8,107 nt of DNA, taken from positions 1 through 8,107 of the forward strand of contig CAADYN010000125.1 of assembly GCA_900753285.1 (NCBI GenBank), written 5' to 3'. The notes under the pieces were generated by a model. The model saw nothing but the letters and a program-made list of their open reading frames with translations. It was not told the DNA's origin and searched no databases. Position numbers and translations under genes: made by a program. Shown in pieces: positions 6,380-8,107 of this stretch; positions within the stretch are counted from its first letter, which is position 1, and each line of letters begins with the position of its first letter. The stretch is from Clostridia bacterium. Lineage in GTDB: Bacteria > Bacillota > Clostridia > Oscillospirales > CAG-272.

Positions 6380-7787
6380 GTTGATTATCGCGGAAAAGCC
6401 CAGCGTTGCACAGTCCATTGCAAAGGTTCTTGATGCAACTTCTCGAAAAGAAGGCTACATGGAGGGTGGCAATTACATAGTAACATGGTGCGTCGGGCAT
6501 CTTGCGGCTATGGCAAATGCGGAGGTGTACGATGAAAAATACGCAAAATGGAGATACGACGACCTGCCGATTGTGCCGCAGAAGTGGGAGTATGTGCCGG
6601 AAAAAGACAAAGCAAAGCAGTTTGAAGTGATTCGTGAGCTTATGAACCGAGACGATGTTGATGAAATTATCAATGCCTGTGATGCGGGACGGGAAGGGGA
6701 GCTTATCTTCCGAACAGTTTACTACCTTGCCGGATGCACAAAAACGATGAAACGTCTGTGGATTTCCTCTATGGAAGACGAAGCTGTCCGCGAGGGACTG
6801 AAAAACCTTCGTCCCGGCAGTGCGTATGACGGACTGTATCGTTCGGCACTGTGCAGAAGCCGCGCGGATTGGCTTGTCGGTATCAACGCAACGAGACTTT
6901 TCTCAATTCTCTACCACAGGAAACTGAACGTAGGACGTGTGGTATCCCCGACTTTATCCCTGATAGTACAAAGAGAGTGTGATATTGACGCGTTCAAACC
7001 TGAGCCTTTCTATACGGTTCAGCTGAACTGCGACGGTTTTACTGCTTCAAGTGAGAGAATGAAAGACAAATCGCAAGCCGAGATAATCAAGCAGAAATGC
7101 TGCGGTAATTCCGTAACCGTAAAATCAATCGAAAGAAAGGAAAAATCCGAAAGACCGCCGCTGTTGTTTGATTTGACAACGCTTCAGCGAACGGCAAACC
7201 GCGAACTCGGATATACATCTCAGCAAACACTCGACTATCTTCAGTCGCTGTATGAGAAAAAACTCTGTACATACCCACGCACCGACAGCAGATATTTAAC
7301 GGACGATATGGTATCGCTAATTCCCGAACTTGTGCGCATATCAGCAAAAATCTGTCACGCCGATGTACCGCTGTCTTTGAACACTACAATTTGCAACAGC
7401 CAAAAAGTTACGGATCATCACGCCATTGTGCCAACCGTCAGTGTTATGAGTGCGGACATATCCGTTCTTCCGACAGGTGAGCGGGAGATTCTGCGCCTTG
7501 TGTCCCGTCAGCTTTTGTGCGCCGTATCCGAATCTTTTCAATATGCGGAAACTGTGGCAGTGCTTGACTGTGCAGGACATATTTTCACAGTAAAAGGAAA
7601 AGAAACGCTTGCGGACGGTTGGAAAGCATACACGGAGAGTGAGCCAAACGACAGAATTCTGCCAGAATTAAAGGAAAACGGAGAATATCCTGTGAAGTCA
7701 GTGTCACTAAAAGAGGGAACAACCACACCTCCCGCGCATTTTACGGAAGATATATGCTGTGAAAGGGGGATAAGAAATCACCCATAG
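6372..7787 (+). CDS. topB: DNA topoisomerase III (type IA), C-terminally truncated by an insertion
   Basis: Type IA topoisomerases relax or decatenate DNA through a single-strand break held by a tyrosine. TopB is commonly carried in ICEs of this group, presumably to handle the transferred DNA. The TOPRIM domain shows AEKPSVA with Glu 8 and the DAGREGELI motif at 104-112. Conserved segments include MKRLWISSMED, CRSRADWLVGINATR and NVGRVVSPTLSLI. The catalytic site is TYPRTDSRYL, with Tyr 301 and Arg 303, and the TDHHAIVPT motif follows. Homology runs to TTPPAHFTED, ending at residue 460. Residues 461-471 (ICCERGIRNHP) do not match the TLLSAM sequence that normally follows and appear to be encoded by inserted DNA. 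At 471 residues the product is well short of the usual ~690 and lacks the GLGTPATRA motif and everything after it. It keeps the active-site tyrosine but is probably inactive. The start at ATG 6372 overlaps the previous gene by 8 bases. Confidence 0.92.
   Translation: MSKLIIAEKPSVAQSIAKVLDATSRKEGYMEGGNYIVTWCVGHLAAMANAEVYDEKYAKWRYDDLPIVPQKWEYVPEKDKAKQFEVIRELMNRDDVDEIINACDAGREGELIFRTVYYLAGCTKTMKRLWISSMEDEAVREGLKNLRPGSAYDGLYRSALCRSRADWLVGINATRLFSILYHRKLNVGRVVSPTLSLIVQRECDIDAFKPEPFYTVQLNCDGFTASSERMKDKSQAEIIKQKCCGNSVTVKSIERKEKSERPPLLFDLTTLQRTANRELGYTSQQTLDYLQSLYEKKLCTYPRTDSRYLTDDMVSLIPELVRISAKICHADVPLSLNTTICNSQKVTDHHAIVPTVSVMSADISVLPTGEREILRLVSRQLLCAVSESFQYAETVAVLDCAGHIFTVKGKETLADGWKAYTESEPNDRILPELKENGEYPVKSVSLKEGTTTPPAHFTEDICCERGIRNHP
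7749..7752. other. Putative insertion junction (left attachment site) in topB
   Basis: Protein-level similarity to topoisomerase III ends at the GAT codon at 7749-7751, and the DNA that follows leads within 50 bases to a large serine recombinase gene. Recombinases of the TnpX/TndX type are known to recombine at a GA dinucleotide. The GA at 7749-7750 lies exactly where homology stops and is the best candidate for the crossover core. The exact base cannot be proved without the other end or an uninterrupted topB. Confidence 0.55.
7765..7783 (+). repeat. Imperfect inverted repeat near the element end
   Basis: GGGGGAT at 7765-7771 and ATCACCC at 7777-7783 pair at six of seven positions around an AAGAA centre. 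The repeat lies just inside the presumed element end and just before the ribosome binding site of the recombinase gene. It could be a recombinase binding site at the attachment end or an RNA hairpin limiting read-through into the recombinase. There is no T-run, so it is not a convincing terminator. Confidence 0.45.
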
Positions 7788-7801
7788 AAAGGAGCGTTCC
7801 C

Positions 7802-8107
7802 ATGAAACCCAAGAAATTAGGCAACGGTAAAATCACCGCCCTTTATGAGAGATTGAGCCGTGACGATGACCTCACAGGTGATAGTAACAGCATTATCTAT
7901 CAAAAGAAAATGCTGGAGGACTATGCGAAAGCCAACGGTTTTACGAATTGCGTCCACTTCACAGATGATGGTTGGTCTGGTGGAAGTTTTGACCGCCCAA
8001 GTTGGAAGCGCATGATTGAGGGCATTGGAAAAGGCGAAATCGCTGCTGTCCTTGTTAAAGATTTGAGCCGCGTCGGTAGAGATTATTTACAGGTGGGCTT
8101 TTACACC
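7802..8107 (+). CDS. Large serine recombinase, N-terminal part (TnpX/TndX-like site-specific integrase)
   Basis: The first 102 residues of a large serine recombinase are visible; the gene runs off the window. Such enzymes cut and rejoin DNA through a serine-linked intermediate and drive excision and integration of mobile elements. The resolvase-type catalytic domain is clear. Ser 19 in ALYERLSRDDDL is the nucleophile, preceded by the conserved Arg 17. SIIYQKKMLEDYAKANG follows, then DDGWSGGSFDRPSWKRM, and KDLSRVGRDYLQVGFY with the conserved arginines near the active site. These motifs are characteristic of the TnpX/TndX group of clostridial elements rather than of small resolvases, which lack this spacing and the long C-terminal domain (not visible here). 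ATG 7802 is preceded by GAAAGGAG at 7787-7794 with a 7-base spacer. No convincing promoter was seen between the junction and the start codon. In Tn4451 a promoter forms when the ends join in the circular form, and the same may apply here. Confidence 0.92.
   Translation, partial: MKPKKLGNGKITALYERLSRDDDLTGDSNSIIYQKKMLEDYAKANGFTNCVHFTDDGWSGGSFDRPSWKRMIEGIGKGEIAAVLVKDLSRVGRDYLQVGFYT

Larger units (their letters stand above)
7751..8107. mobile_element. Left end of a nested mobile element carrying a large serine recombinase (partial)
   Basis: The segment starts where topB homology ends and contains the 5' part of a serine recombinase gene pointing away from topB. In Tn4451-like elements the recombinase gene tnpX also lies at one end and reads inward, which matches this arrangement. 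The element continues past the window, so its cargo, right end and size are unknown. It could be an integrative mobilizable element or a larger ICE. About 50 bases of non-coding DNA separate the presumed end from the recombinase start codon. Confidence 0.75.

Noticed and set aside
6681..6707. Glycine in place of the second acidic residue in the TOPRIM DxDxE motif (DAGREGE)
   Set aside because: From memory this DAGREGEL form is common in Firmicute TopB proteins, so it is not evidence of inactivation.
7652..7669. Palindrome CAGAATTCTG followed by a repeat of CAGAATT, operator-like
   Set aside because: It lies within intact topB codons (DRILPELK) about 80 bases before the junction, with no promoter nearby; chance is the simpler explanation.
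7740..7775. Possible promoter for the recombinase gene (TTTACG and TATGCT or GATAAG boxes)
   Set aside because: No pair of boxes has acceptable spacing of about 17 bases, so no promoter is called.
6372..7787. TopB as a naturally short functional topoisomerase
   Set aside because: The sequence breaks off inside a conserved motif region and is followed at once by a recombinase gene, which fits disruption better than a natural C-terminus.

Overview
The window is a piece of an integrative and conjugative element (ICE) of the Tn1549 / Clostridioides difficile CTn4 type. It probably comes from a gut Firmicute of the class Clostridia. The host call rests on the gene set and on strong AAGGAGG-type ribosome binding sites; nothing visible fixes a genus. 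Every gene is on the + strand, packed with overlaps or very short gaps, as in a single transfer operon. No gene-free stretch exceeds 300 bases and no rRNA, tRNA or CRISPR array was seen.

Positions 1-2589 carry the mating-channel genes: the 3' end of a PrgI-family membrane protein gene, then a complete VirB4-like ATPase gene that starts at a TTG inside it. Positions 2603-3993 hold two genes that are not transfer machinery: a BRO/antirepressor protein (Bro-N plus a KilAC-like C-terminal domain), followed by a cysteine-rich protein that looks like a highly diverged Bro-N protein. The channel and surface module resumes at 3980-6379 with a CD1108-type membrane-anchored NlpC/P60 peptidoglycan hydrolase, a small coiled-coil DUF4315 protein, and a CD1107-type (DUF4366) secreted or anchored protein with a six-cysteine cluster.

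From 6372 runs topB, a type IA topoisomerase (topoisomerase III). Its homology stops abruptly near position 7750, in the middle of the conserved HFTED motif region. Eleven unrelated codons and a stop follow. A large serine recombinase gene of the TnpX/TndX kind begins at 7802 and runs off the window. The simplest reading is that a second, smaller mobile element (Tn4451-like, an integrative mobilizable element or similar) has inserted into the topB gene of the ICE, possibly at a GA dinucleotide at 7749-7750.

In function, PrgI, VirB4, the CD1108 hydrolase and CD1107 would assemble the conjugation channel and open the cell wall. TopB would act on the element's DNA but is broken here. The Bro pair may be regulatory. 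The most noteworthy items are the nested element in topB, with possible loss or reversible switching of topoisomerase function, and the tandem normal-plus-divergent Bro-N genes inside a transfer operon.
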